From Bacteroidota bacterium (GTDB lineage: Bacteria > Bacteroidota > Bacteroidia > UBA8524), in contig SBGR01000058.1 in the NCBI GenBank assembly GCA_006226545.1, positions 1 to 54,673 on the forward strand: a DNA stretch of 54,673 bases, written 5' to 3'. Below are positions 17,105 to 26,466 of this stretch, piece by piece. How positions within the stretch are numbered: the stretch's first letter is position 1; each line of letters opens with the position of its first letter. A program made the position numbers and the translations under genes. The notes beneath the pieces were generated by a model, which did not search any database, was not told where the DNA came from, and saw only the letters and a list, made by a program, of their open reading frames with translations.

Positions 17105-19954
17105 ATGAAATCCCCTTTGATCCTAGTATTGAGTCTTTTGGTAAGCTTGGCAGGTATCGCTCAACCGTATAAGCAAAAGGAATCGAACAATATTAGAATC
17201 GACCCGGAATGGGTAAGCACCTTGCAATCGGGAGACTTTTGTTGGGCCTTCGACATTGCCTTGGACGCTAAAGGCAACTCTTATAGCACCGGTTATTTTC
17301 AAAAGACCTTGAGCGATTCCACTTATTCTAGTCATTACTCATGCAGAGGTTCGCATTGCCAAGATGAGCTTTTTGTAGCCAAGCGTGATACGGCCGGAAA
17401 ACTACTTTGGGTGGTTCAGGCTACCAAACACATTAGGCCAGCTCGAATACTTGTTGAACCTGACGGCAACGTATTGCTAACCGGATTTCTGATGGGTGAT
17501 ACCATGAAACTTATCCAGGCAGATGGCCAAATTAGCCTATTGCCAAGAGGCCAAAAGACCGGTATCTATTTAGTCAGACTCTCCCCTGACGGCATCTTAT
17601 TGAAGAGTAAGTTTTTAAGCGAAAATGAGGAACAAGTAACAGATATGGCACTCGACACGAAGGGCAATATTTACCTGAGTGGCATGGAGCAGTTTAGGCG
17701 CGCACATAAACGTGTCTATGTTCAAAACCGATTAATGGTAATGAAGCTTTCTAGCGATTGGAATCTGGAATGGAGGCATGTGGCCGATACTTTAGGCAAC
17801 AGCGCCGGCCATGCCATAACCGTGGTTGGTTCAACTGTCTACGTAGGCGGATCGTTTTCAGATACCTTATACTTTCAGAATAAAAGGCTCACTTACAAGC
17901 AAGGCAACCAACGTCCGGCCCTTTTATCGCTCAATAAAAAAGGAAAAGCAGATTGGTTGATAGACAGCATCGGAGAACGAAGTAATTACATAATCAATAG
18001 CCTTGCGCACGACTCGAAAGGAAATATCTATTTATTAGCAGGCAGCTCTCATTCGTATAGCGTGGTTTCTAAAATCACCAGAAAAGGAAAAATCAAGTGG
18101 ACCCGAAATATCAACGGACGCGGTACCGTGTATTCCAATCGGTTATTGATCAACTCCAAAGACGAGCTTTTCCTCTGCGGTGAATCCTATGGTGCCCTAT
18201 TCGGTTCTGGAAAAACGCCCATGCTAACGTATAAGACCTTTGGCAGCACAGACCCCTTTATCGCTTCTTACTCCTCCGATGGCGACTTGCGTTGGCTGAA
18301 GGTATATGGCGGCAAAACCACCGACTACTGCAAGTCGATAGCCGTTTCAGACCAGTACCTGCATACCTTTGGCTGGACCAATAGCCCGTTCCGTTTTTAC
18401 GGCAAGGAAACACCGGGCAGAAGGGGCTACCTTTTCTACGAAGCCAAATTTTCGCTCGAAAAACTGGCGTATTGGGACCAAGGTGAAAACAAACCATTTG
18501 AAGCACAAATGGAGAAATGGCCTAAGTTCTCGGCCACAGATTGCACCTGCGAAACCAAACCCAATAAAAAACTCAATTACGCAAATTCTGTTTCCAGTTT
18601 AATTAGCCTCGACGAGTTTAAGATTGCCTCTGACTGGCAAGTCCTACCCCATGATTCGTTTTTTAAATACCTGTTCTTTACCGGTCTACAAACCAGCAGC
18701 TCAATGCAATCCACCTTCTACAGTTTTAATCTGGTCAGTTTTCGTCCGGTTCAACTGCAAGAGCCGAACGGAGCCTATTCCATTGAATTGAATCCTTGCA
18801 CCAACCAGCAAGGTAACCGGCATAGCGATGTTACTGTTTCGGTAGAATTCCCGCTTCACGGCCACGCAATAGAAAAGCTGCGTTCCAAATTCGACAGCAG
18901 TGCAAATGCCTATTTGGACATCCTCTACACCATGAAAGAGGCCGATGATGAAGAATGGCTATACCAAGTTCTTTCCTCGAATAACCTAAAAAAATACCAC
19001 GACAACCGCGCTCAAATCAAGTCCATGTTTGGCATAAAACTCCTGGACTACGACAATGAAGAAGCCTTTATTGGTGAACTTTTGAAACAACTTGAGAAAA
19101 AGAAAATTAGCGTGGTCGATTTTACCGTGGCCTACCTCATTACAGGTGAATTAAAACGTCATGCGTTACGTGAAAATGAAATCATTCCATTGGAAATTCT
19201 ATTGATGAGTTTTGGCTATGAAGAACAGTACCAGGAACTCACCAAAATACTGAAGCCATGGTACCGCTATAGCATGCGTAATACGCAAGTGGGACTCCGA
19301 TTTGCGCCATTGCTATTACACGAATGGGATAGCCTTAAAAATGAAGCAAGCAGGGATTCGCTTGGAAACTTAATTGGCGCGTATGCCTTAATCGATGCCC
19401 ACAGATTAGAATATGAATCCAAGGAAGGGCTTCGCATTCAAAGCAATGCCATTTACGCTAAGCATGCTGAAATAGGAACAACCGGTGTTTTGCTCCAGAT
19501 GGAATCGTTTAGAATTGCCAGCGGCATGCAAGGCAATAACGGATTATACGCTTCAGATTATCCCTTATTGCTTGACAAGAGTTATTCAAACTATTCACGG
19601 TATAACAGACGCTACGGCATGGTTACGCCATTGGATAGTTTTGTGGGTATTGTAATACAAAATTCAAGTTGTAAGATTCCCTTTGAAAATAGGCTCATTC
19701 CGGCAAGCGGAACTAAGATTGCCGTGAATGAATCGTTCCTTAGTGGTTACCTGTACATCGACGTACTTTCGGTAGATACTACAGCTGACGGACAAGAGGA
19801 ATATACCTTAGGATCTGAATCTGACCCGATTAAATACACAAAAGAAGGTCTCCGCAATCACTTTAAATCTTTAGGCTTTACTGATGCGATGGTGAATTAC
19901 CTCAGTCACAGAAAACAGCTTATTGTGAATGTACTTTACCGCAAACCGGAATAA
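17105..19954 (+). CDS. Secreted beta-propeller protein with large C-terminal region of unknown function
   Basis: A 949-residue protein. I start at 17105 (MKSPLILVLSLLVSLAGIAQ), which gives a clean signal peptide; in-frame ATGs 93 and 45 bases upstream do not. The N-terminal ~430 residues contain SBBP-type propeller units with recurring GNxYxxG signatures (DAKGNSYSTGYF, DTKGNIYLSGM, DSKGNIYLLAG, NSKDELFLCGE). The remaining ~500 residues are soluble, partly helical, and match nothing I know. No T9SS sorting domain is visible at the C-terminus, so export may stop in the periplasm or use another anchor. It is divergent from the lipoprotein/BNR operon and convergent with the WYL regulator, whose stop codon lies 4 bases away. 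Confidence 0.8.
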   Translation: MKSPLILVLSLLVSLAGIAQPYKQKESNNIRIDPEWVSTLQSGDFCWAFDIALDAKGNSYSTGYFQKTLSDSTYSSHYSCRGSHCQDELFVAKRDTAGKLLWVVQATKHIRPARILVEPDGNVLLTGFLMGDTMKLIQADGQISLLPRGQKTGIYLVRLSPDGILLKSKFLSENEEQVTDMALDTKGNIYLSGMEQFRRAHKRVYVQNRLMVMKLSSDWNLEWRHVADTLGNSAGHAITVVGSTVYVGGSFSDTLYFQNKRLTYKQGNQRPALLSLNKKGKADWLIDSIGERSNYIINSLAHDSKGNIYLLAGSSHSYSVVSKITRKGKIKWTRNINGRGTVYSNRLLINSKDELFLCGESYGALFGSGKTPMLTYKTFGSTDPFIASYSSDGDLRWLKVYGGKTTDYCKSIAVSDQYLHTFGWTNSPFRFYGKETPGRRGYLFYEAKFSLEKLAYWDQGENKPFEAQMEKWPKFSATDCTCETKPNKKLNYANSVSSLISLDEFKIASDWQVLPHDSFFKYLFFTGLQTSSSMQSTFYSFNLVSFRPVQLQEPNGAYSIELNPCTNQQGNRHSDVTVSVEFPLHGHAIEKLRSKFDSSANAYLDILYTMKEADDEEWLYQVLSSNNLKKYHDNRAQIKSMFGIKLLDYDNEEAFIGELLKQLEKKKISVVDFTVAYLITGELKRHALRENEIIPLEILLMSFGYEEQYQELTKILKPWYRYSMRNTQVGLRFAPLLLHEWDSLKNEASRDSLGNLIGAYALIDAHRLEYESKEGLRIQSNAIYAKHAEIGTTGVLLQMESFRIASGMQGNNGLYASDYPLLLDKSYSNYSRYNRRYGMVTPLDSFVGIVIQNSSCKIPFENRLIPASGTKIAVNESFLSGYLYIDVLSVDTTADGQEEYTLGSESDPIKYTKEGLRNHFKSLGFTDAMVNYLSHRKQLIVNVLYRKPE

Positions 19955-19958
19955 CTTG

Positions 19959-20855
19959 TTAGTACAACTTAGTCATATCATCGAGGTGCTCTTTTATTTG
20001 CTCACGGTACCATACCGGAGTGAGCACCTCCACTTGTTTACTGAGCGATAAAATTTTCTGAGTGAGTTCGTAATTGGGTATAACATTGAGTGAAAACTGA
20101 GCGAATTCACCCACATCTGCAAGGCGCTTCATGCTTTTATGCCAAGGTGCACTTTCTAAGTAGGAGGCTTGTACTTGGGTACATTGCAAGCGCACTTCCA
20201 CCGGAGCAGCATGATCCGAATAATTCACTCCAATCACCTGTTCAAACATGCGGAAGTTATCCGTATAACGATCGCTGATAAAGGTATCCCTTCCCGGTTT
20301 GAGGTGAAGGATTCTGTCTAATCCGAAAGTTCTGCAATCGCTTAATTCCGGCACCCATGCATAGAGGTACCATCGCTGACTGTATTCTTTTAACAGCAAG
20401 GGATAAACCGCATAAGGCTTGATGGCTCCCGTTTGGTAATTGAGGTGATCAAAATCAACTTCTCGTTCTTCTCGGATAAAACGCATCAAGTCCTCCAGCA
20501 ATTCTGTGCCTTTCATGGTATGCGCTTCAAATTGGATGCGATCACGGAATTTGGCGTCCAAATGCAAACTGCTTTGCATCGCTTGCACCACCTGATTCAA
20601 TTCGAGAATTCGCTCCAAACGGTCGGCTTGTCCGGATTCTTGTTCCAAAACGTAGGCCCGGTGGTTTCTCGAATAAAGGATATCTGCATCAAATTCCCGC
20701 CGCAGCTCTTCTATGTCGCGGTCTAAGGTACGTTCCGACATCTCAAAACCCTGCTCCGAAAGCTTCTCCATCAAATCACGTTTTGTGCAGTTTCGCTTTT
20801 TCAAATTTTCCATGATAATCTGAAAGCGACGGATTTTAGCTACCAATGACGACAT
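19959..20855 (-). CDS. WYL-domain transcriptional regulator
   Basis: A 298-residue regulator. I start at 20855 (MSSLVAKIRRFQIIMENL), where the helix-turn-helix family pattern begins; the open frame extends upstream but that part is low-complexity Arg/Leu sequence. Seen: an N-terminal winged HTH (~5-65, TKRDLMEKLSEQGFEMSERTLDRDIEEL) followed by a WYL domain (~125-215) with the signature RWYLYAW and FGLDRI, then a WCX-like C-terminus. Known of the family: WYL domains sense ligands, often nucleic acids or nucleotides, and control defence, DNA-damage or metabolic genes. It is divergent from the GNAT-like gene, with a small inverted repeat between them. Confidence 0.9.
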   Translation of the reverse strand: MSSLVAKIRRFQIIMENLKKRNCTKRDLMEKLSEQGFEMSERTLDRDIEELRREFDADILYSRNHRAYVLEQESGQADRLERILELNQVVQAMQSSLHLDAKFRDRIQFEAHTMKGTELLEDLMRFIREEREVDFDHLNYQTGAIKPYAVYPLLLKEYSQRWYLYAWVPELSDCRTFGLDRILHLKPGRDTFISDRYTDNFRMFEQVIGVNYSDHAAPVEVRLQCTQVQASYLESAPWHKSMKRLADVGEFAQFSLNVIPNYELTQKILSLSKQVEVLTPVWYREQIKEHLDDMTKLY

Positions 20856-20973
20856 GCTTCGAAGTAAACGAAAAATTGGCAATGTGCGGCTGGTGGTGCG
20901 TAGCAGAACTTGATTAGAAGCAATGGATATGAATTCCGGAATAAAAACATCCAGCACTACCATGGCACAACCA

Positions 20974-20997
20974 CTCAACCTCAACCTTAACCTCAAC
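20974..20997. repeat. Tandem TYAACC-type hexamer repeat
   Basis: Four consecutive hexamers of the form CTYAAC lie upstream of the WYL regulator start. The same unit recurs at 45723-45740 and, mixed with other units, at about 169-223. Confidence 0.6.
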
Positions 20998-21050
20998 CAA
21001 TTTCCCCCTGCAGCTCTATCCTCTTTTCCCTTGTCTAAATACTTAGTATT

Positions 21051-21064
21051 GGTTAATTTTAACC
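21051..21064. promoter_or_regulatory. Candidate operator between the WYL regulator and the GNAT-like gene
   Basis: A perfect inverted repeat GGTTAA-TT-TTAACC lies in the divergent intergenic space, 38 bases before the GNAT-like start codon. A weak -7-like TAACTTTA follows at 21079-21086, so a protein bound here could affect that promoter. The assignment to the WYL regulator is inference from position. Confidence 0.3.
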
Positions 21065-21101
21065 TATCACTCAACTACTAACTTTACCAAAAATTTGAAC
21101 C

Positions 21102-21746
21102 ATGTCATTGTATTTTGATCCTTACGCGGAATTTCCGTATTTCCTCCGGATTATGTCTCCAGAAAGAGACCAGGATGAAATATTGAACTACCGCCGAGAA
21201 GTATTGCAGTCCATAGGACTTTGGGATACCTCCAGTCCCATATTTCAACAGTTGGCGGAAGTAAAGCCTTTCGGCATTTATACCGAATTAATACACCGTG
21301 ATAAGGGCGTCGCCGGATTTTGTGAGTTTATGTCGTATGAAAACATGTTATCCGAAGACCCTACTTATTTTATTGCTCATTATTATGCTTCGCATTTGAA
21401 AGCAACTTGTCCGGACCTCAATTTTCATGTTCGCAGCCTCTACCTAAAACCTGAATTTCAACGCAACGGAAGCAGCTTTCTCTACATGTGTTATTTGAAT
21501 TGTCATTATGCCCAACTTCGTGGTGCCAAAAGCATGAGTTTCTCTACCAATGCCGATGAAGACAATTTGGTTTCCATGTACCAACGGATGGGCGCAGCAG
21601 GTTTTAGCGATATCAATGCTGAAATGACCGAGAAATTTAAGGTATGGGTTGGTCACTTCTCCGTTGATACGGTAATCAACCCTTTGAGAAGGGCTAGCTT
21701 AAAATCGACCTACCTCTATAAAAACAGAGCACAGCTTTACGGTTGA
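21102..21746 (+). CDS. GNAT-like N-acyltransferase fold protein
   Basis: A 214-residue cytoplasmic protein. Seen: the central part (~105-165) follows the GNAT pattern, with a beta strand plus loop VRSLYLKPEFQRNG where the acyl-CoA pyrophosphate loop should be. A helix follows, then MSFSTNADEDNLVSMYQRMGAAG, which resembles the GNAT motif B region. The canonical QxxGxG/A loop is imperfect (QRNGSS). Known of the family: acyl transfer from acyl-CoA or acyl-ACP to amines; the autoinducer-synthase branch has a similar size. Substrate unknown. It overlaps the following convergent gene by 10 bases. Confidence 0.55.
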   Translation: MSLYFDPYAEFPYFLRIMSPERDQDEILNYRREVLQSIGLWDTSSPIFQQLAEVKPFGIYTELIHRDKGVAGFCEFMSYENMLSEDPTYFIAHYYASHLKATCPDLNFHVRSLYLKPEFQRNGSSFLYMCYLNCHYAQLRGAKSMSFSTNADEDNLVSMYQRMGAAGFSDINAEMTEKFKVWVGHFSVDTVINPLRRASLKSTYLYKNRAQLYG

Positions 21747-22090
21747 TTTTCTAACCTTGCTTTTCGATTTGCGATATAAAGTCTGAGGTAATAACGCAGG
21801 ATAAAGAAGAGTCCTGCCAAGAAAAACCACATGGCTATTGGACGAGTACCGTCTTCCAGGTAAAACTCTCCGGTCATCCAAATTCCATTGGCCATGATCC
21901 AAGCAGCTACAGCTAGGTTAAAAGCCAATTCGCTTTTTTCATTCCAAGTTTTCCAACAAAACCAAATGGCCAAGGATACCGTAGGCACAATCATCAACAT
22001 GCCTAGTATTTTCCAATCCATCACCCAGCTGAGGTCTTTTGCCAACCAAAGTAAGAGGTGCACATTTTCAAATTTTCTCAGCTTCTCCAT
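21737..22090 (-). CDS. Small three-helix membrane protein, unknown function
   Basis: A 117-residue protein with about three hydrophobic segments (near 24-46, 55-75 and 83-104) and a short basic C-terminus. There is no recognisable family motif. The 3' end overlaps the convergent GNAT-like gene by 10 bases. The amphipathic and hydrophobic pattern is consistent along the whole frame, which supports real coding. Confidence 0.6.
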   Translation of the reverse strand: MEKLRKFENVHLLLWLAKDLSWVMDWKILGMLMIVPTVSLAIWFCWKTWNEKSELAFNLAVAAWIMANGIWMTGEFYLEDGTRPIAMWFFLAGLFFILRYYLRLYIANRKARLENQP

Positions 22091-22193
22091 TACCGCAAAA
22101 TTATCTTTTCAGCCTATGGATTAACCATGCACAACCCAAGTAGTGTTAAAATTTTAACTTTCAGTTTGGTATAGTCTCTGAATAAGTCACCTT

Positions 22194-23093
22194 ATGCGTT
22201 TGCTCCTTCTATCACTTAGCTTATTTGTCTTTGCCTCTCTTCAGGCTCAGACCTTGCTACCTAAATTGAGTATATTGGCCGATTCAAACATTACAGAAGT
22301 AAGCCTAACCAAGGTCTACTTAGATTATATCCCAGAGCCGAAGGGCCGTGATCCAAAACAGAGGATTGACAGTGGCAGCAGTTACCTAGAATACGTTTAT
22401 ACAATCAATCGCAGCGGAAAAATTTCATCCCTACTTAACTACAACCAAGGTGGCGACACTGCCTTGTATTACAAATTTGGCTACAACGAATTGGGTGAAG
22501 TTGTTGAACAACATAACCTCCGCGCCTATTTTTCAAAAGAAGCACTTACTACCCTTACCCGAACCGACGACGGAGGATTTCTGGAACAAACGTGGAGAGA
22601 CGCTAAACTGACTCAGGTAAAGCGCTACAATGCAGACAGCATTCTGGTAGAAGACCGATACTACCGCGGCGAGGATAGTATAATCAACCTGATAACTATA
22701 AATCCCGGAAATAGTGAGACTTGGTTTTACAATCAGGGAAAGCTAGTTCAGCACCACCAAAAAGCCTGGAAATCGGTTGATGGTCAATTAGCCGGCTATA
22801 CTGAGCTGGAAGAAAGCTACAATAGCAAAAAGAAGCGAATGGTTGAAAAACACAAGTTAAGCTTTGGCGTTCTTGCAGACAGCAGCTTAAAACTTCGTGG
22901 ATGGTACAAAGACAATTACGACTATACCAGTATTCGCTATGCGAATTGGTTCACCAAACTGGAACCAAAACCCATCCAATACGAAGACCTTTTCCGATTG
23001 GATGAGTTCATTTACTTCAGCCCTGAATACTTTCAATTGGTCACCTTCTCCGGAGCCGGCTATCATTACAGGTACAAAATCAGTTACCGTTAA
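22194..23093 (+). CDS. Exported protein of unknown function
   Basis: A 299-residue protein with a clear signal peptide (MRLLLLSLSLFVFASLQAQ). The mature part is rich in Tyr, Asp and Lys and contains repeated short beta units of the type found in YD/MORN-like or antitoxin-like Bacteroidota exoproteins (for example YNQGGDTALYYKFGYNELGE, then WRDAKLTQVKRYNADS). No lipobox and no T9SS domain are visible. It converges on the large T9SS gene at 23103, with only 9 bases between the stop codons. Confidence 0.7.
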   Translation: MRLLLLSLSLFVFASLQAQTLLPKLSILADSNITEVSLTKVYLDYIPEPKGRDPKQRIDSGSSYLEYVYTINRSGKISSLLNYNQGGDTALYYKFGYNELGEVVEQHNLRAYFSKEALTTLTRTDDGGFLEQTWRDAKLTQVKRYNADSILVEDRYYRGEDSIINLITINPGNSETWFYNQGKLVQHHQKAWKSVDGQLAGYTELEESYNSKKKRMVEKHKLSFGVLADSSLKLRGWYKDNYDYTSIRYANWFTKLEPKPIQYEDLFRLDEFIYFSPEYFQLVTFSGAGYHYRYKISYR

Positions 23094-23102
23094 CCGTCTC
23101 TA

Positions 23103-26100
23103 TCACGGACGAGTCAATACTAACTTGACTGGTGTATAGTTATCGATGTACAAAAAGTAGATACCCGGAGGTAAACTCGTCAAACTTAGTTTAGTCTCTT
23201 TTTCGTGAAGTATTCCTTCATTACACACTTGGCCTAAGCTGTTTCTAAGCTCGTACGGCATTGATTCAATATCGTTTTCAAATTGAACTAATAGGTCTCC
23301 GTGACTTGGATTTGGGAACACTTTCACTCCTTGGTCGCGAAGACGCTGGCTCGAAGTGAGCACAATTGAAATATCCTGTGAAATTTCTTGTTCGCAAGCA
23401 TTGGCGCTCCATACTCTAACGCTCACTTTTCCTTGCGCCACCCTATCCCAATTCACTGTAATTAAAGAAGTACCCTGTCCACTTACGATGCTTCCATTGG
23501 TTACTGTCCATTGAAAACTCACCTGTCCGGTTGGATCTATACCGTAATTGTGATTCAATACCTGATCTGAAGGAGTGGTATCGCCTAAAATAGTTGTAAG
23601 CTGTGTTATTGGATAGGCTTGAACTTGAATGGTATCTGTATAACTGCAATGAAGTCCAAACTCTGATTTAAAACCTTCTACCAACCAATCTTTGCTTTGG
23701 TTAACGAGGTAGCGGTATTGCTCTGTATTCGATACAAGTGTGTTTGTTCCTAAATCATACCAAGCAAAGCTATCGGCGCCCGCAGCTAAAAGGAATGCGC
23801 TATCGCCCGGACAATGTGCCTGATCCAAGCCGGCAAATACAGGAATCTGATTTACCCTCAACTGCAATGAATCGCTGTTACGGCATTGGAAACTGTCTCT
23901 TACTTGTACCGCATAAACGCCCGCATCGCTTAACCATTTCTGAGCGCCTTGAGAACCATCACTCCAGGTAAAGTTCACCAGAGAATTGGATGTTGCCGTC
24001 ACGGAAATTGAATCACCCGGACAAATGCGCAAGTCATTTCCTACGTTCACCAAAGGCAATGGTCGAGCTACCCAAGCAGCTGTATCGCGTGCCTTGCATG
24101 TAACACCTGAAATGGTTTGAACGCCTTCTGCAATAATGATATACGTGCTATTCAAATTTAGGTTCCATGTTCCGCCTGTATGCAAGGGTATATCTGTTCC
24201 GTCTCCTTTAAAACCAATGCGGTTATAGAATTTTACCGAATCCAAGTTCGGTAGTTGAACAAACAGCGAATTACCAACACAGTCTATGGTATCAAAAAGT
24301 CCGGAAACCACAGGGGCGTTTTTAGTCAGTTGAATGGTATCTGAATTCAGGCAACCTAGACTATCCGTAACAAATACGGTATATGTTCCAGATTGGTCTA
24401 CATTCACTTGTTGCAGCGTATCACCTGTACTCCACAGGTAGCTCCAATTTAACGCAGCTCCACCGGCATCTACTTTATACCCATCGTAGCCGCAAAATGT
24501 TCTATCCGCACCTAATTCTACTTTTGGCAAGGCGTAAGGATTGATGGACATGGAATCTTGATGCGTACATCCACCCACTTCTTGAACGCGATAAGCTATG
24601 CGGGTAAGCTGATTGATATTTCCTTGCCAGCTGTTAGCTCCACCATTGATTGGCAATCCAGAGTCGGGGTTATACCACGTGGTAGTATAGGGACCCACGC
24701 CTCCATTGTAAGTAGCATTAACCTGAATATTTTCTCCCAAACAAATACTGGTATCAGCAGGCAGGTTAACCTGAAGCCAAGGTGCGATTTGCAAGGTGTC
24801 TTCCACAATTATTTCACAAGGAGCTCCGCTGCTCATCACCAATTGAAGGTAGTGTTTTCCGGGCGCTAAGGCGAGTGTATCTTGTACTCGTAAACCGGTC
24901 CAGATGCGTGTTCGGGTGGAATCCAATATTCGGTATTCAAAAGAAAATCCCAATGGCCTTTTGGTGATGGTTTGATCCATCGCTACCCTACCGCAGCTTA
25001 ATAATGCATGGTGTAATTGCCCTTCCGGCTTATCTCGAACATAAACCATTACAGTCTTGGATGCCCGCCCATTTACCGGACAAAAATTATCCATTGCATT
25101 GAGCGTGAAGGAATACGGATTTGCCCTTACATGGGTGGAATCTGGTGTCCAGCAAAACTGAGCACCGGCTTTCAAAACTGTTCCACTGTTGTTCGACAAA
25201 CTGGCGCCGGGTATTCCATTATGCCAACTGAGGTAAACAGAATCTGTGGCGTCTAGGTCGCTAGTGGAAATAGAGACACAAGCTTGTTCACCAACACAGG
25301 CATAGACAATCTCCGGAACTTGAATTGTTGGATTTGTATTACCCGCACAGTTAACCGTGATAAGCACATAATCAATGCGGGTATTTCCAATATTGGTCAT
25401 TAACCCGTTTACCAATCTCCACTCCCTAACCTCCACACAAATAGGCGCATATTGGTTTACTTGGGTTGGCCTAAATGAAAGCTGACCGCTTACCGGATCT
25501 AAGTGAAATCCAGCCGGTAATGTCAAATTCTGATTTGGAAATCCCATGAAGTTCAAGGGGCGCGTAGGAGAATATTGACCTCCATACGAAGTAAGGTTAT
25601 TGGTTGACTGCTTTGGCCCTACAAGGTGGTAACTTATGGAATCGGCTAAATCAACTGTATCATTGGCGGCAAAAGAGATGGTGTAGTCTTGGTGATGGCA
25701 GGCTATAAACTGCGGCGTATTGAAGAAGGTAGGCGAGCTGTTATTGACACATTTGTTCAACTGCGCTGAAAGGAACATATTCTCCCCCGCTGCACCGGTT
25801 GTCAGGTTATACGATCTGCAGCATTGCTGCCAAGAAAGCTCCCATTCGCAGATAGCATAAGCACTTAAGTTTACTTCAACTTGCCAGGTATGCTCCTCGA
25901 TGCCGTAATTGTAACTGCCATTTGAACAACGACTTAAACTTGTACATGATGGACCCAAGCCTGTTATATCTTTTACACTGATTTTTGTTTGGTTTGTGAA
26001 GTTCAAAACCGTGGTATTGCCTTTTGCAACCAGTGGTGATTGAGAAATCTGAATGCCGGAGCAGTCTCGGTATATCTTAATGAAGACATCGTATACGCCA

Positions 26101-26207
26101 TTGCCCTTTTGAACATAAGAAATGGTTCCCCCGAAGGTGTGGGCAAACAATGCTGTTGACGGCAACAACAGAAAAATCGCTAGTATTAATCTGAAATGAG
26201 ATCTCAT
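23103..26207 (-). CDS. Large T9SS-sorted Ig-like exoprotein, copy 1 of a paralog pair
   Basis: A 1034-residue secreted protein. Seen: a signal peptide, a Cys-rich N-terminal region of ~330 residues (YDVFIKIYRDCSG, GIEEHTWQVEVNLSAYA, QLSFRPTQVNQYAPICVEVREW), a series of Ig/SprB-like modules with repeated LPADTSICLGENI-, LGADRTFCGYDG- and ICPGDSISVT-type starts, and a C-terminal type A sorting domain (VKVFPNPSHGDLLVQF, LPPGIYFLYIDNY). It is a clear paralog of the protein at 36663-39785: same domain order, shared N-terminal Cys pattern and a similar GQGTSxxxVxW segment near the end. Known of the type: surface adhesins or matrix proteins. It is the last minus-strand gene before the terminator at 26305-26340. 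Confidence 0.87.
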   Translation of the reverse strand: MRSHFRLILAIFLLLPSTALFAHTFGGTISYVQKGNGVYDVFIKIYRDCSGIQISQSPLVAKGNTTVLNFTNQTKISVKDITGLGPSCTSLSRCSNGSYNYGIEEHTWQVEVNLSAYAICEWELSWQQCCRSYNLTTGAAGENMFLSAQLNKCVNNSSPTFFNTPQFIACHHQDYTISFAANDTVDLADSISYHLVGPKQSTNNLTSYGGQYSPTRPLNFMGFPNQNLTLPAGFHLDPVSGQLSFRPTQVNQYAPICVEVREWRLVNGLMTNIGNTRIDYVLITVNCAGNTNPTIQVPEIVYACVGEQACVSISTSDLDATDSVYLSWHNGIPGASLSNNSGTVLKAGAQFCWTPDSTHVRANPYSFTLNAMDNFCPVNGRASKTVMVYVRDKPEGQLHHALLSCGRVAMDQTITKRPLGFSFEYRILDSTRTRIWTGLRVQDTLALAPGKHYLQLVMSSGAPCEIIVEDTLQIAPWLQVNLPADTSICLGENIQVNATYNGGVGPYTTTWYNPDSGLPINGGANSWQGNINQLTRIAYRVQEVGGCTHQDSMSINPYALPKVELGADRTFCGYDGYKVDAGGAALNWSYLWSTGDTLQQVNVDQSGTYTVFVTDSLGCLNSDTIQLTKNAPVVSGLFDTIDCVGNSLFVQLPNLDSVKFYNRIGFKGDGTDIPLHTGGTWNLNLNSTYIIIAEGVQTISGVTCKARDTAAWVARPLPLVNVGNDLRICPGDSISVTATSNSLVNFTWSDGSQGAQKWLSDAGVYAVQVRDSFQCRNSDSLQLRVNQIPVFAGLDQAHCPGDSAFLLAAGADSFAWYDLGTNTLVSNTEQYRYLVNQSKDWLVEGFKSEFGLHCSYTDTIQVQAYPITQLTTILGDTTPSDQVLNHNYGIDPTGQVSFQWTVTNGSIVSGQGTSLITVNWDRVAQGKVSVRVWSANACEQEISQDISIVLTSSQRLRDQGVKVFPNPSHGDLLVQFENDIESMPYELRNSLGQVCNEGILHEKETKLSLTSLPPGIYFLYIDNYTPVKLVLTRP

Positions 26208-26267
26208 TGGCTTTTAGGTTCTTTTGGTGGTTTAAGCTCAATATAGAGATACTTTAAATCTACATAG

Positions 26268-26276
26268 TGTTGCCTA
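26268..26276 (-). promoter_or_regulatory. Shared TAGGCAACA element upstream of T9SS paralog 1
   Basis: On the minus strand the 9-mer TAGGCAACA lies about 60 bases before the start codon of the 1034-residue protein. The identical 9-mer lies about 38 bases before the paralog (39823-39831). A third copy at 26408-26416 has no obvious gene to drive. It may be a conserved promoter or regulator site; support is only the repetition. Confidence 0.25.
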
Positions 26277-26304
26277 GGCTAAAAATAAGATTGAATACAT
26301 TGCA

Positions 26305-26340
26305 CAAAAAAAAGGAGCAAAACCGAAGTTCTGCCCCTCC
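26305..26340 (-). terminator. Intrinsic terminator of the five-gene terpenoid-type operon
   Basis: On the minus strand, GCAGAAC pairs with GTTTTGC around a TTCG loop, flanked by AGGA/TCCT pairing, and is followed by eight T. It lies about 126 bases past the stop codon of the last P450 gene. The stretch between (26341-26466) holds a second hairpin (GACCTTT/AAAGGTC, 26356-26382) but no convincing gene. Confidence 0.85.
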
Positions 26341-26466
26341 TATAAACATCAGAAAGACCTTTAGTTGTGTAAGTGAAAGGTCCTACTCACATTGAAACCA
26401 AAATACATGTTGCCTACCTAAGCAGATTACGCAATGGCTCCAGCTTCCGGGATGCGCATCAAGACT

